From Actinosynnema sp. ALI-1.44 (GTDB lineage Bacteria > Actinomycetota > Actinomycetes > Mycobacteriales > Pseudonocardiaceae), in the NCBI RefSeq assembly GCF_001984155.1, contig NZ_MTQO01000019.1, positions 1 to 51,079 on the forward strand: a stretch of 51,079 nt of DNA. The letters are read 5' to 3'. A program made the translations under genes and the position numbers. Shown here piece after piece: positions 32,893 to 41,061 of the stretch (position 1 is the stretch's first letter; every line of letters starts with the position of its first letter). The notes beneath the pieces are model-generated. The model was not told the origin of the DNA. It saw only the letters and a program-made list of their open reading frames with translations, and searched no databases.

Positions 32893-33418
32893 CACCACGA
32901 AAGAGCCCACCTCGACACGTAACCTCGACCGCTACGGGTCCGCCGAGCTGCCGTGGAGCCGCCCCCGCGACGCACTGACCACTGCCACCCCCACGGCGGA
33001 CCTGACGTTCTTCGTGGCCACCGTGCGACCGGACGGGCGACCGCACTCCGCGGGCGTCGGCGCCGTGTGGGTGGACGACGCGCTGTACTTCAAAGGCGGG
33101 CCGAACACACGCAGGTCCCGCAACCTGGCCGCGAATCCGGCGTGCAGCGTGTCCGTGCGCCTCACCGGCATCGATCTGGTGCTGGAAGGCGACGCCCACC
33201 GGGTTTCCGACGCCGACACCCTGGAGCGGGTTGCCGCCGTCTACCGCACGGGCGGCTGGCCCGTCACGGTGGAAGGCGACACGTTCACCGCCCCGTTCAG
33301 CGCACCCAGCGCGGGTCCGCCGCCATGGCACCTCTACCGCCTGACGCTCCGCACCGCCTTCGGTGTGGCGTCGGCGGAACCCCACGGCGCCACCCGCTGG
33401 GACTTCGCCGCCGAGTAA
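32885..33418 (+). CDS. Pyridoxamine-phosphate-oxidase-like (PPOX) flavin/F420 family protein
   Basis: 177 aa. The split-barrel fold of PPOX/flavin-reductase-like proteins is visible: TADLTFFVATVRPDGRPHSAGVGAVWVDDALYFKGGPNTRRSRNLAANPACSVSVRLTGIDLVLEG, where the two opening strands and the phosphate-binding RSRNL segment are typical. Members bind FMN, F420 or heme; which one cannot be read here. The ATG at 32885 lies within the last codons of the previous gene. The family is common in actinobacteria for redox defence or F420 chemistry, and the F420-dependent oxidoreductase at 43476 shows that the cofactor is probably available. Confidence 0.82.
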   Translation: MTDTTKEPTSTRNLDRYGSAELPWSRPRDALTTATPTADLTFFVATVRPDGRPHSAGVGAVWVDDALYFKGGPNTRRSRNLAANPACSVSVRLTGIDLVLEGDAHRVSDADTLERVAAVYRTGGWPVTVEGDTFTAPFSAPSAGPPPWHLYRLTLRTAFGVASAEPHGATRWDFAAE

Positions 33419-33525
33419 CGCCCGCCCTTCGGGGGCCGGTCCACAGTGGACTAGAACTGGCCTTGCCGTGTCCTGATGGAACAGATCACAAGATTGGTCG
33501 GACCACAGGTGGGTAGGTAGTAGAG

Positions 33526-34023
33526 GTGACCACTACACCGAACGACATCGCCGAGATCCTCGCGGACGATCACTCCGACCTGGACCGCGTCTGCACGGAA
33601 CTGGAAATGGACACCGGCAGTCCGGAGCACCGCAAGGAGTTAGCCGACCACCTGATCGCGCGGTTCGTCCAGCACCTCGTCGCCGAGGACCCGTTCCGGC
33701 CCGACGTCGACCACGACGAGGTCGACGACGTCATGCGGCGACTGGCGGACGCGGGACCGCAACAGCCCGGATTCGAAAGCCTGCTGGGTGCGTTCCTCCG
33801 CACTGTCCGGCAGCACGTGCACGAGACCGGCCCGGCCGTCGTCGGCAAGCTCCGGTCCTCCTGCTCCCCCGACCGGCTGCGCGAGCTCGGCAAAGCCGTG
33901 CACCAGTCCCGCGGCCGTGCCCCGTCTCTCCCCCACCCTGCGGCTTTGGACCGGTTCTCGCCACACGACCTCCTGCAACGAGGCCCCGGTCTCGTCGACC
34001 GAGCCAGGTCCGCCATGACCTGA
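33526..34023 (+). CDS. Hemerythrin-like HHE domain protein
   Basis: 165 aa from GTG 33526. The first 90 residues follow the hemerythrin four-helix pattern: DIAEILADDHSDLDRVCTELE (helix 1 with the first His), HRKELADHLIARFVQHLVAEDPFRPDVD (helices 2-3 with HxxxH/E type ligands). The usual HxxxE pairs are only partly kept, so the di-iron site may be weakened. The C-terminal 70 residues are Pro- and Arg-rich. Members sense oxygen or nitric oxide. A strong bidirectional hairpin follows the stop codon directly. Confidence 0.7.
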   Translation: MTTTPNDIAEILADDHSDLDRVCTELEMDTGSPEHRKELADHLIARFVQHLVAEDPFRPDVDHDEVDDVMRRLADAGPQQPGFESLLGAFLRTVRQHVHETGPAVVGKLRSSCSPDRLRELGKAVHQSRGRAPSLPHPAALDRFSPHDLLQRGPGLVDRARSAMT

Positions 34024-34059
34024 CTTTCGTGGGGACTGCCGGCGCAGCCCCCACGAAAG
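34024..34059. terminator. Bidirectional hairpin terminator
   Basis: An 11-bp perfect stem (CTTTCGTGGGG and CCCCACGAAAG) with a second inner stem CTGC/GCAG. It lies between the convergent hemerythrin-like gene and the last conservon P450 and is well placed to stop transcription from both sides. Confidence 0.8.
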
Positions 34060-34069
34060 CCGTGTCAGC

Positions 34070-35287
34070 TCAGAAGAGCTTCACCGGCAGGGTGAGGTGT
34101 CCGTTGGAGATGAACGACTCGGTCGACCGCAGCTCCGACGGGTCCACGGCCAGTTCGATGTCCGGGAACCGCGTGAACAGCGCGGACAGAGCCACTTCGG
34201 CCTCCAGCCGGGCGAGCGGCGCACCCAGGCAGTAGTGGACGCCGTGCCCGAACGCGAGATGCGCCTTCTCCTCCCGCGTGACGTCATAGACGTCCGCTGT
34301 GTCGCCGTAGACGGACTTGTCCCGGCCCGCCGCCGCGTACGACGCGAGAATGGCGTCGCCCTGGCGGATCACCACATCCCCGAGGTCGATGTCCGCCACG
34401 GCGTACCGCAGTGGGAGGTTCGCGACCGGGGCCTGCCAGCGCAGCGTCTCCTCGATCACCTCGCTCCACGGCACCTCGCCCGATCGGACCATCTCCAGCT
34501 GGCGCGGATGCGTGAGCAGCGCGGTGATCGCGTGGTCGAGCAGGTTCACCGTCGTCTCGTGGCCCGCCGAGATCACCAGGATCAGGGTGTCGACGAGTTC
34601 GTTCTCCGCCAGGCTCGACCCGTCGTCCTCGCGGACGGCGATCAACCCGCTGGTGAGGTCGTCGCCCGGCTCGGCCCGCTTCAACGCCACCAGCTCGTGC
34701 ATGATCCGGTACAGCTCGTGTTGGTTGGCAACGGCTTCCTCGGCGGTCAGGGTGGTGTCGAAGACACCGTCGACCACCTTGCGCAGGCCGGGCCGCGCGT
34801 CGGCCGGAACACCGAACAACCGGCAGATCACCTCGATCGGGACCGGGTAGGCGAATCCCTCACGCAGGTCCACCGGTTGCGGACGGGTGGCGAGGTCGTC
34901 GAGCAGTTCCGTGGTGATCTGCTCGATCTGCGGCCGCATCGCCGTGGTGCGACGCGGCGTGAACGCCTTCGACACCAACGAACGCAGCCTGCGGTGGTCA
35001 CTGCCGTACGCGGTGAACATGTTCTGCACGGCGACCCAGATCAGCAGCGGCCACTGCTCGTCGATCTCGCCGTTGACGAACCTCGGCCAGTGCTGGCGGG
35101 GGTCCTTGGACACCCGCTGGTCGCTGAGCAGCTTGCGCAGAGCGTCCTGGCTGGTTACCGACCACGCCACCACCGAGCCAGGGAGCTCAACCAGCGTCGC
35201 CTGCCCGAGCTGGGCGAGCTTGGCTCCCTCGGTGTGGATGTCCTGTCCGGTTGGGTCGATCGTGACTGGCTCTGCGGAACGTTCCAT
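34070..35287 (-). CDS. Cytochrome P450, CYP154-like, conservon-associated
   Basis: 405 aa, a complete bacterial P450. The oxygen-binding I-helix reads LVISAGHETTVNLL, the ExxR motif is EETLRW, and the heme loop is FGHGVHYCLGAPLARLE with the Cys ligand. It would hydroxylate a small hydrophobic compound with electrons from a ferredoxin not encoded here. In Streptomyces conservons the normal P450 (CYP154 type) is paired with an atypical CYP157-type one, as seen here. The start at ATG 35287 has GGAGAAA upstream; it lies inside the end of the preceding P450 gene (133-bp overlap). Confidence 0.88.
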   Translation of the reverse strand: MERSAEPVTIDPTGQDIHTEGAKLAQLGQATLVELPGSVVAWSVTSQDALRKLLSDQRVSKDPRQHWPRFVNGEIDEQWPLLIWVAVQNMFTAYGSDHRRLRSLVSKAFTPRRTTAMRPQIEQITTELLDDLATRPQPVDLREGFAYPVPIEVICRLFGVPADARPGLRKVVDGVFDTTLTAEEAVANQHELYRIMHELVALKRAEPGDDLTSGLIAVREDDGSSLAENELVDTLILVISAGHETTVNLLDHAITALLTHPRQLEMVRSGEVPWSEVIEETLRWQAPVANLPLRYAVADIDLGDVVIRQGDAILASYAAAGRDKSVYGDTADVYDVTREEKAHLAFGHGVHYCLGAPLARLEAEVALSALFTRFPDIELAVDPSELRSTESFISNGHLTLPVKLF

Positions 35288-36543
35288 CGGCTTTCTCCAG
35301 GTGACTCGTCGAGCGGGACGGGCACGGCAACCGGGGTGAAACGAACGGGGAGCGCGGTCAGCGCACGGTGGAAAGGCCCAGGGCGCCAGGTGAGCTGGTC
35401 GACCGGGACGGTCAATCGCATGTCGGGCAAGGTGTCCAGCAGCTTCTCGATGGCGACCGATGCGATCAGCCTGGCGTGCTGCTGCGCGGGACAGGTGTGC
35501 ACCCCGGCGCTCCAGGCGAGGTGTGCCCGGTTGCCGGAACGGTGGCCGGTGGCGAGCGCCGGGTCGGTGTTGGCCGCGGCGAAGCTCAGCACGAGCGGCG
35601 TGTCGGCTGGTAGCCGAACGCCGGCGAAGTCCATGTCCTGCAAGGGATAGCTGGCCGAGTAGTTGGCCATCGGCGGGTCGGTCCACAGCACCTCGTCGAG
35701 CGCTTCCTCGACGGGCATGCTGCCACCCGACAGGTCACCGGCGAACCGCTCGTCGGACAGCAGCAGCCGGACGCCGTTGGCGATCAGGTTCTTCTCCGGC
35801 TCGGTGCCCGCGCCCATCAGCAGGACGAGCTGGTGGATGAGCTCCTCGTCGGTGAGGTTGGCCGGGTGCGCCATCATCCACGACGGCATGTCCTGGCCGG
35901 GGTTGGCCCGTTTGAGCGTGATCAGCTCGATCATGCTCTGGGTCAGCTGCTCGTTGGCCTTCTCCGGCTCGATCATGTCGAAGATGCCGATCATCCCCGC
36001 GACCATCCGCTCACCGAGTTCGGGCGGGCAGCCGTACAGGAACTGGAACATCTGCAGCGGGACCATCAGCGCGTACTCGGCGAGCAGGTCGACCTGACCG
36101 TCCTTGCCGAAGCCGCGGATCAGCCGCTCGGCGGTGCGTTCGACGTTCTCGCGCAAGGCGTTCTGGTCCACCCTGGCCAGGCTGTCGGTGACCGCGCTGC
36201 GGTAGCGTGCGTGCACCGGGCCGTCGGTGAACAGGCAGTTCGGCCGGTACATCATCATCGGCAGCACGGGGCAGTCCGCGGCCATCGTGGCTTGCCACCG
36301 GCGTGGGTCACGCGGGAACGTGCTGGGGTTGCGCAGTACCTCCAACGCCGCCTCGTAGCTGACGATCAGGTTGGCGGGCACGCCGGGGGCGAGCTCGACC
36401 GGCGCGATCGGGCCTTTCGCGCGAAGCGCCTCGTACGTCGTGGCGGGGTTCGCGGCGAACTCCGGGCCGTACAGCGGCATCCGGTCACCGTGGGCGGGGC
36501 AGCCCTTCGGCGGGGCCTGGTCGGCGGAAGGCTGGGAAGTCAC
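35155..36543 (-). CDS. cvnE: Atypical cytochrome P450, CYP157-like (CvnE/RarE type)
   Basis: 462 aa. The heme loop is AHLAWSAGVHTCPAQQHAR: the ligand Cys is kept but the Phe and the Gly after Cys are replaced by Trp and Pro. The ExxR motif is changed to EVLW, as in the CYP157 family of Streptomyces conservons, which are known to fold and bind heme without ExxR. The I-helix is LLMGAGTEPEKNLI. After the normal P450 end (about residue 415) a 47-residue Ser/Arg-rich tail continues into the next gene, perhaps because an earlier stop was lost. The GTG start overlaps the CvnD stop by 4 nt. It is the fifth gene of the conservon. Confidence 0.87.
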   Translation of the reverse strand: MTSQPSADQAPPKGCPAHGDRMPLYGPEFAANPATTYEALRAKGPIAPVELAPGVPANLIVSYEAALEVLRNPSTFPRDPRRWQATMAADCPVLPMMMYRPNCLFTDGPVHARYRSAVTDSLARVDQNALRENVERTAERLIRGFGKDGQVDLLAEYALMVPLQMFQFLYGCPPELGERMVAGMIGIFDMIEPEKANEQLTQSMIELITLKRANPGQDMPSWMMAHPANLTDEELIHQLVLLMGAGTEPEKNLIANGVRLLLSDERFAGDLSGGSMPVEEALDEVLWTDPPMANYSASYPLQDMDFAGVRLPADTPLVLSFAAANTDPALATGHRSGNRAHLAWSAGVHTCPAQQHARLIASVAIEKLLDTLPDMRLTVPVDQLTWRPGPFHRALTALPVRFTPVAVPVPLDESPGESRWNVPQSQSRSTQPDRTSTPREPSSPSSGRRRWLSSLARWWRGR

Positions 36544-37139
36544 GCGTTCTCCTGTACGGGGCGGGTGAGCAGGTACTCGACCAGTGCGATGACCGCGCGG
36601 GTGGACGAACCCGCGTCTCTGGCGTCGCAGGTGACCAGCGGTGTCTCCGGGAGCAGGTCGAGCGCTTCGCGCAGTTCCGTGTCCGGGAAGCTCGGGGCGT
36701 TGTCGAAGTCGTTGACGGCCACCGCGTACGGCATGCCGAACTCCTCCAACAGTCCCATCACCTCGAACGACTGCTCCAGTCTTCGCGTGTCGGCCAGTAC
36801 CAGTGCACCCAGTGCGCCGACAGCGAGGTCCTTCCACAGCTGGGTGAACCGTTGCTGGCCGGGCGCGCCGAACAGGTACAGCACCAACTGATCGTTCAGG
36901 GTCAGCCTGCCGAAGTCCAGAGCCACGGTTGTCGTGCTTTTGCCGTTGACACCGTTGAGATCGTCGACGAGGGCGCCTGCCTGCGTCATCGTCTCCTCGG
37001 TGCGCAACGGGCGGATTTCCGACAGCGTGCCGACGAACGTGGTCTTGCCGACCGCGAAGTGCCCGACGATGAGCAGTTTCACGGCGGTCTGCACGGTTCG
37101 CGGCAGGTAGATGTCCTCAGAGACGGGCGCGGAGGCCAT
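36540..37139 (-). CDS. cvnD: Conservon small GTP-binding protein CvnD (MglA/Rab-like)
   Basis: 199 aa. The nucleotide site has G1 GHFAVGKTT, G3 LFGAPGQQRF and G4 VNDFDN in place of NKxD. CvnD proteins act as regulatory GTPases that associate with the membrane complex of CvnA and CvnB; in S. coelicolor and S. griseus the equivalent (RarD) affects aerial mycelium and antibiotic production. The gene overlaps cvnC by 23 bp and the P450 gene by 4 nt, confirming one operon. The regulatory GTPase-activating partner is CvnB. Confidence 0.9.
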   Translation of the reverse strand: MASAPVSEDIYLPRTVQTAVKLLIVGHFAVGKTTFVGTLSEIRPLRTEETMTQAGALVDDLNGVNGKSTTTVALDFGRLTLNDQLVLYLFGAPGQQRFTQLWKDLAVGALGALVLADTRRLEQSFEVMGLLEEFGMPYAVAVNDFDNAPSFPDTELREALDLLPETPLVTCDARDAGSSTRAVIALVEYLLTRPVQENA

Positions 37140-37470
37140 CGAGCACGTCCTTCAACAGCTGCAGGTCGGGGTGGGCGGTGCGGGGAAGCGCGGCGTGGGT
37201 GGAGATGTGGCCGCTGTCGAACAGGTCCGAGAGCAGCACCTTGGTGACGCTGATCGGCAGCGACAGGTGCGCGGCGATCTCCGCGACCGACAGCGGACCA
37301 CCTCGGCACAGCTCCATCAGCCTGCGTTTTTCCGGCGTCAGGCCGGAGAACGACGCACGGGTGGCCACCACGACGGTGACCACGTCGAACGTGTTGCGTG
37401 TGGGGTGCGCCCGACCGCCGGTCACCACGTGCGGCCGGACCAGGGCCCGCTCCCGGCGGTGCGGCGTCAT
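37117..37470 (-). CDS. cvnC: Conservon protein CvnC (DUF742)
   Basis: 117 aa, the usual size of DUF742. The winged-helix-like core is clear: PEKRRLMELCRGGPLSVAEIAAHLSLPISVTKVLLSDLFDSGHIST. It begins with RALVRPHVVTGGRAHPT, a feature of the family. The function of CvnC is not known in detail, but it belongs to the CvnA-D complex. Its start overlaps the cvnB stop by 4 nt, and its last 23 bp overlap cvnD. Confidence 0.9.
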   Translation of the reverse strand: MTPHRRERALVRPHVVTGGRAHPTRNTFDVVTVVVATRASFSGLTPEKRRLMELCRGGPLSVAEIAAHLSLPISVTKVLLSDLFDSGHISTHAALPRTAHPDLQLLKDVLDGLRARL

Positions 37471-37880
37471 ACCGGGCTACCCGCGTCCTGCCGCGGCGGG
37501 CTGGTGAGTTCCTTGCCCAGCCGCTGCACCAGCTCCTGCAGGCGGAACGAGACCGCCTCCATGTCGACCCGCTCGGACGCGGACACCGCGAGGTACGCGC
37601 CGGTGCCCGCGGCGACGAGGAAGACGTACCCGCCGGGGAACTCGCTGATGGTCTGCTGCCACCCGGCCGCGGTCTGCCCGCAGAACTCGGCGGTGCCGCG
37701 GGCCAGCGCCTGCAGACCGGACATGGCGGCCGCGTGCCGTTCGGCGTCGTCCCTGCTGATGCTGCTCGAGTGGGCCATCAGCAGGCCGTCGGCGGACAGC
37801 AGGATCGCGTGCATCGTCTCGGGCATCTGCATGGCGTTGTCGAGCATCCAGCCCAACTTGTTGTGCGCCGGATCGGTCAT
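37467..37880 (-). CDS. cvnB: Conservon roadblock/LC7 protein CvnB
   Basis: 137 aa with a complete roadblock/LC7 fold: LGWMLDNAMQMPETMHAILLSADGLLMAHSSSISRDDAERHAAAMSGLQALARGTAEF, followed by two edge strands (GYVFLVAAGTGAYLAVSASE). Roadblock proteins dimerise and regulate small GTPases such as CvnD. Overlaps of 4 nt with both cvnA and cvnC show translational coupling. Confidence 0.92.
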   Translation of the reverse strand: MTDPAHNKLGWMLDNAMQMPETMHAILLSADGLLMAHSSSISRDDAERHAAAMSGLQALARGTAEFCGQTAAGWQQTISEFPGGYVFLVAAGTGAYLAVSASERVDMEAVSFRLQELVQRLGKELTSPPRQDAGSPV

Positions 37881-39151
37881 GCCTGTGGGTTCCCTTCAGC
37901 AGCGGTGGGGGACGCGGTCCGTCCGGAGCGTGTGCCGCGTTGCCACGCGCCGAGACCGGCCGCGATCTGCTCCGACGGCCGGGCGGCACCAGGTGACCCG
38001 GGCGGGGCTGACGGCGCGGCGGCCTGCTCGCCTGCCGGTTCCCGGCGCTTGCGCTTGGGCAGCCCGCCCGGCGTGCGCTTCTGTTCGGCCTCGGGAGCGG
38101 CGGCCGGAGCCGGGGCGGCGGGCACGGGCGTGGGGGCAGGTGCAGCGGGGGTGGGCAACGGCTTGTCGACCCGGGTGAGCAGCTCGGTCGGCAGGAACAC
38201 GACCGCGCGCACACCGCCGTACGGCGAACGCGTGTCGACCGAGACGCGGAAGCCGTACCGGGCCGCGAGCACACCGATGACGGCGAATCCGACCTGGGGC
38301 GGGTCACCGAGGCGGCTGATGTCGCTGGCGCCGTCCCCCGCGAGCAGTCTCGCGGCGCGGCCCAGCTCCTCGGCGGTCATCCCGACACCGGCGTCGTCGA
38401 CCATGATGGCGATGCCGTTGTGCGCCTGCTGGAAGTTGACCTCGACGGCCGTGTTCGGCTGCGAGTGGCGTGCGCCGTTGTCCAGCAGCTCGGCGACGGC
38501 CAGCACGACGGGCTCGACGGCCCGGCTGGTCACCGCGATGTCGGCCTCGATCGGGATGTTGACCCGGAGGTAGTCCCGGATGCGGGAGGTCGCGCCCCTG
38601 ACCACGTCGGTGAGCGAGGACGCGGACCGCTGCTGCCCCGGCCACGAGCCGCAGAGCACGGCGGTGGCCTGCGCGCGGCGGCCGAGCTGGGAGTTCATGT
38701 GGTCGATGCGCAGCAGGCCCTGCAGGACGTCGGCATCGTCGTGCCGCTCCTGCATCGCGGAGATGGCGACCTGCTGCTCGTTGGCGAGGCTCTGCACCGC
38801 GCGCATCATCGACTTCAGGGTGGCCTTGGCGGACTGCTCGCCCCGCGCGGTGGCCTGCTGCACGGAATCGGCGAACAGGTCGAGCACGCGGCCGTGTGAC
38901 TGCGCGAACCGGGGGTTCACCGGCCCCGGCACCTCGACCGGGCGGTTGCTCAGCGACTCGGCGAGAGCGGGGATGCGCGCGTTGACGAGGTGTGCTTCCT
39001 CAGCGGCCCACGCGTCGGTGACGGCCTGGGCGCCGGTGGCCTGTTCGCGCAGATCCGCGGTGATCCGGCGTTGGCGCACCAGCAAGACAACGGCGACGAG
39101 CACCGCGGCCAGAGCGAACCAGAACGCCACCGCGAGTGTCTGTTGATCCAT
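37877..39151 (-). CDS. cvnA: Conservon sensor histidine-kinase-like protein CvnA
   Basis: 424 aa. A single N-terminal transmembrane helix (residues 7-25) is followed by a long helical signalling region with AKATLKSMMRAVQSLANEQQVAISAMQERHDD, then a HATPase domain with N box ELLDNGARHS, G1 VDDAGVGM and a G2-like GFAVIGVLAARYG. The phospho-acceptor His of normal kinases is replaced in this family by a region of unclear function. The tail of about 100 residues is Pro/Ala-rich and basic. It is the first gene of the conservon; a short intergenic region of 345 bp precedes it. Confidence 0.9.
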   Translation of the reverse strand: MDQQTLAVAFWFALAAVLVAVVLLVRQRRITADLREQATGAQAVTDAWAAEEAHLVNARIPALAESLSNRPVEVPGPVNPRFAQSHGRVLDLFADSVQQATARGEQSAKATLKSMMRAVQSLANEQQVAISAMQERHDDADVLQGLLRIDHMNSQLGRRAQATAVLCGSWPGQQRSASSLTDVVRGATSRIRDYLRVNIPIEADIAVTSRAVEPVVLAVAELLDNGARHSQPNTAVEVNFQQAHNGIAIMVDDAGVGMTAEELGRAARLLAGDGASDISRLGDPPQVGFAVIGVLAARYGFRVSVDTRSPYGGVRAVVFLPTELLTRVDKPLPTPAAPAPTPVPAAPAPAAAPEAEQKRTPGGLPKRKRREPAGEQAAAPSAPPGSPGAARPSEQIAAGLGAWQRGTRSGRTASPTAAEGNPQA

Positions 39152-39446
39152 CGAATCCTCTGGTGCGGACGGACGGTTTCCTACAACCGTGCGGTTGTCG
39201 ATCGCTGATCTGTATCACGGCGACAGCGGCTACTCCAAGCCGACGTGACCGTTTCCCTCCAATGGAGCAGCATCAGTGAATACGGGTATAACATATGTCC
39301 AAAGTAGACACTTTTTGCGGGCACCCGGAACGGGGGTTTCCGCAGTTCCCAGCGCCGATGCGCAATCAGGCGAAACAACGGCCGAAAGTTGTCACGCCGG
39401 AAACAACCTCCCCCGAGCCGTCTGCCCACACTGTGGGAGCGCGTCC
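39152..39446. other. Intergenic region upstream of cvnA
   Basis: About 295 bp without a gene. It includes the most A/T-rich stretch of the neighbourhood (39279-39315), likely holding the conservon promoter; exact -35/-10 elements cannot be fixed. Confidence 0.45.
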
Positions 39447-39494
39447 AAGCAGCGAGCCGGGGCGGCGCACGACTTCGCCCCGGCTCGCCTGCTT
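39447..39494 (-). terminator. Hairpin terminator of the decayed operon
   Basis: A 12-bp perfect stem (CGAGCCGGGGCG with CGCCCCGGCTCG) extended by AAGCAG/CTGCTT across a single-base bulge, directly after the stop at 39496. It would end transcription from the degraded module before cvnA. Confidence 0.75.
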
Positions 39495-39495
39495 G

Positions 39496-40157
39496 CTACG
39501 TGGCCGCATCGGCCAACGCGCTCTCGGGGCCCGGCGGACGGCCACCCCGGCCGAGGCTGTCGCGATCGATCCAGCTCTTGCCCTCCGCCGCGATGCCCTC
39601 GAGGATATGGAGGATATGGGCGAATCCTGCCGAATCGAGAGTGATCTCCGACAACGCGACAAGACTTTCCCCGTCTTCGATCTGCTGACTCGGCTCCACG
39701 ACCGGATGTTGCGCGTCGAACCGGTAGTTGTTGCGTTCCTGGCCGTTGCAGACCACGTGTTCGAAGTCGAGCCGGGTGCTGACCTCCCGGACACCGTCCT
39801 GCGTGATCAGCAACAGCCGGATGTCGTATTTGGAGTACCGCCACGGGCCATCCTTCACACGCTCGTTTGTAGGGCTTCGACGGCGCTTGCAGGAAGGCAT
39901 GGGTGATGACCTCCCGCCACACCAGCCCGTAGGGGCGCAGTGCGGCGTCGAGCACCATGATCTTGTCACAGCGCAGCCAGTCCTCCATCTCACGCTCGGA
40001 CGGGCTGTGCCGGAACCAGTGCGATGACCACGACGAGCGACGCGGCCACCAAAGCGGTCGACGCAAGTGAACACACGGCTTTCGTCCTGGTGTCAGCCCG
40101 GTAGCGGTCCCGGTGGGAGAACAGGGTTCCTTTGTTCCACTTTGTCCGGACATCCAT
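39496..40157 (-). pseudogene. Frameshifted membrane-protein gene, third gene of decayed module
   Basis: The minus strand carries one protein broken across three frames. The N-terminus (ATG 40157) reads MDVRTKWNKGTLFSHRDRYR and then a transmembrane helix AVCSLASTALVAASLVVVIALV. The next frame continues MEDWLRCDKIMVLDAALRPYG and ITHAFLQAPSKPYKR. A third frame continues VKDGPWRYSKYDIRLLLITQDG and ends with GFAHILHILEGIAAEGKSWIDRD. Each piece is too protein-like to be chance, and two frameshifts are needed to join them. The intact form would be a bitopic membrane protein with a beta-rich cytoplasmic domain. Alternatively the pieces could be reading errors in the sequence. Confidence 0.65.
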
Positions 40158-40218
40158 GGCGAGGTAGCCGATCAACCAGTTCACGCGCTCGACCTTGATC
40201 CGTGCCTCGCGATAGAGT

Positions 40219-40674
40219 TCACACAGGCGATACCGGCGGCGACTGCGCCGTGGACCAGACCTGAGCCCTCAGGCGATCTCCCGGGACCGTGCTCTTCGCG
40301 GCCGGTGCCCGCACCCGTGGTCCGACCGGATCCGGGTGGAAGTATGCCCATACGCGGTCGCGTCTGCCGTTGCTCAAGCGGGTGTCTTCGGCATCTTGAC
40401 GGCTGTCCGCCCAAACGGTGTCCTTCATGCCGGTGAGCACCAGATCAAGGTGACGGACGATCTTGTCACGCTGCGTCGCCGGAAGATCGTGCAGCCTCGT
40501 CAGCGCCGCCCTGTGCTCGCGGTCTCCGTCTTTCAAGCTGTCCACTTCGTACTTCCTTTGCGGTGAGGCATCCGGGCTTACGAAGTACACAGTGGAGTTG
40601 TGCACCCACTCGGCCTGGTTTCCAACCGTCGCGCCATCCCCGGCGATGTTCGCGTTGTCGGCGTGTTCGATCAC
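40219..40674 (-). pseudogene. Second gene of decayed module, probably internally deleted
   Basis: The 151-aa frame starts MIEHADNANIAGDGATVGNQAEWVHNSTVYFVSP, resembling the short beta-rich adaptor segments that open many actinobacterial signalling or conflict proteins. It then jumps to RLHDLPATQRDKIVRHLDLVLTG and SNGRRDRVWAYFHPDPVGPRV, then degenerates. The abrupt change after KYEV suggests loss of a central segment. The frame is open, so it could still be expressed, but I consider it a remnant. Its ATG overlaps the stop of the upstream small frame by 4 nt. Confidence 0.55.
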
Positions 40675-41061
40675 GACAGCCCCTGCACGGCTACGATCAC
40701 AGCCACGACCTTCGTCGACAACTCAGTCACGTCCACGACGAGACCACGCAGCCGCTTGAGAGCCAGGACCACTTTGCTCCGTCCATGCGGAGTCTTGTCC
40801 TCCAACGCCTTACCGGCGATGTCGAGTTCAGCGGCCGCCGCGTAGGTGGCGTCGTGTAGTGGTTCCGGATCCACGACGCCTCGTGGGAGATGTGCGAGTT
40901 CTGAACGATCTCACCGGCCGCGACCGCTCCGAAGTGGACCTTGGGGGACGTCGTCGCGTGCCCCGCTTGTGCACACGCACCTGGAGGTCGACCAGTTTGC
41001 GCCGTACGGCGTCGTACTCAAGGTTCAGGGCGGTGAGCATCACCACCGGGTTGTTCGTCAT
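40671..41061 (-). pseudogene. Remnant of a phosphorylase-superfamily (MTA/SAH nucleosidase-like) gene
   Basis: From ATG 41061 the frame reads MTNNPVVMLTALNLEYDAVRRKLVDLQVRVHKRGT, the opening of purine-nucleoside-phosphorylase-fold proteins. It then loses sense; another frame reads KVHFGAVAAGEIVQNSHISHEASWIRNHY, a middle part of the same fold, and a third frame (MDPEPLHDATYAAAAELDIAG, 40874) ends with a C-terminal helical tail RSKVVLALKRLRGLVVDVTEL. Large internal deletions have removed the nucleoside pocket. The start lies 44 bp inside the NUDIX gene, so the original unit was an operon NUDIX-phosphorylase-adaptor-membrane protein. The 67-aa tail frame might still be translated. Confidence 0.65.
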
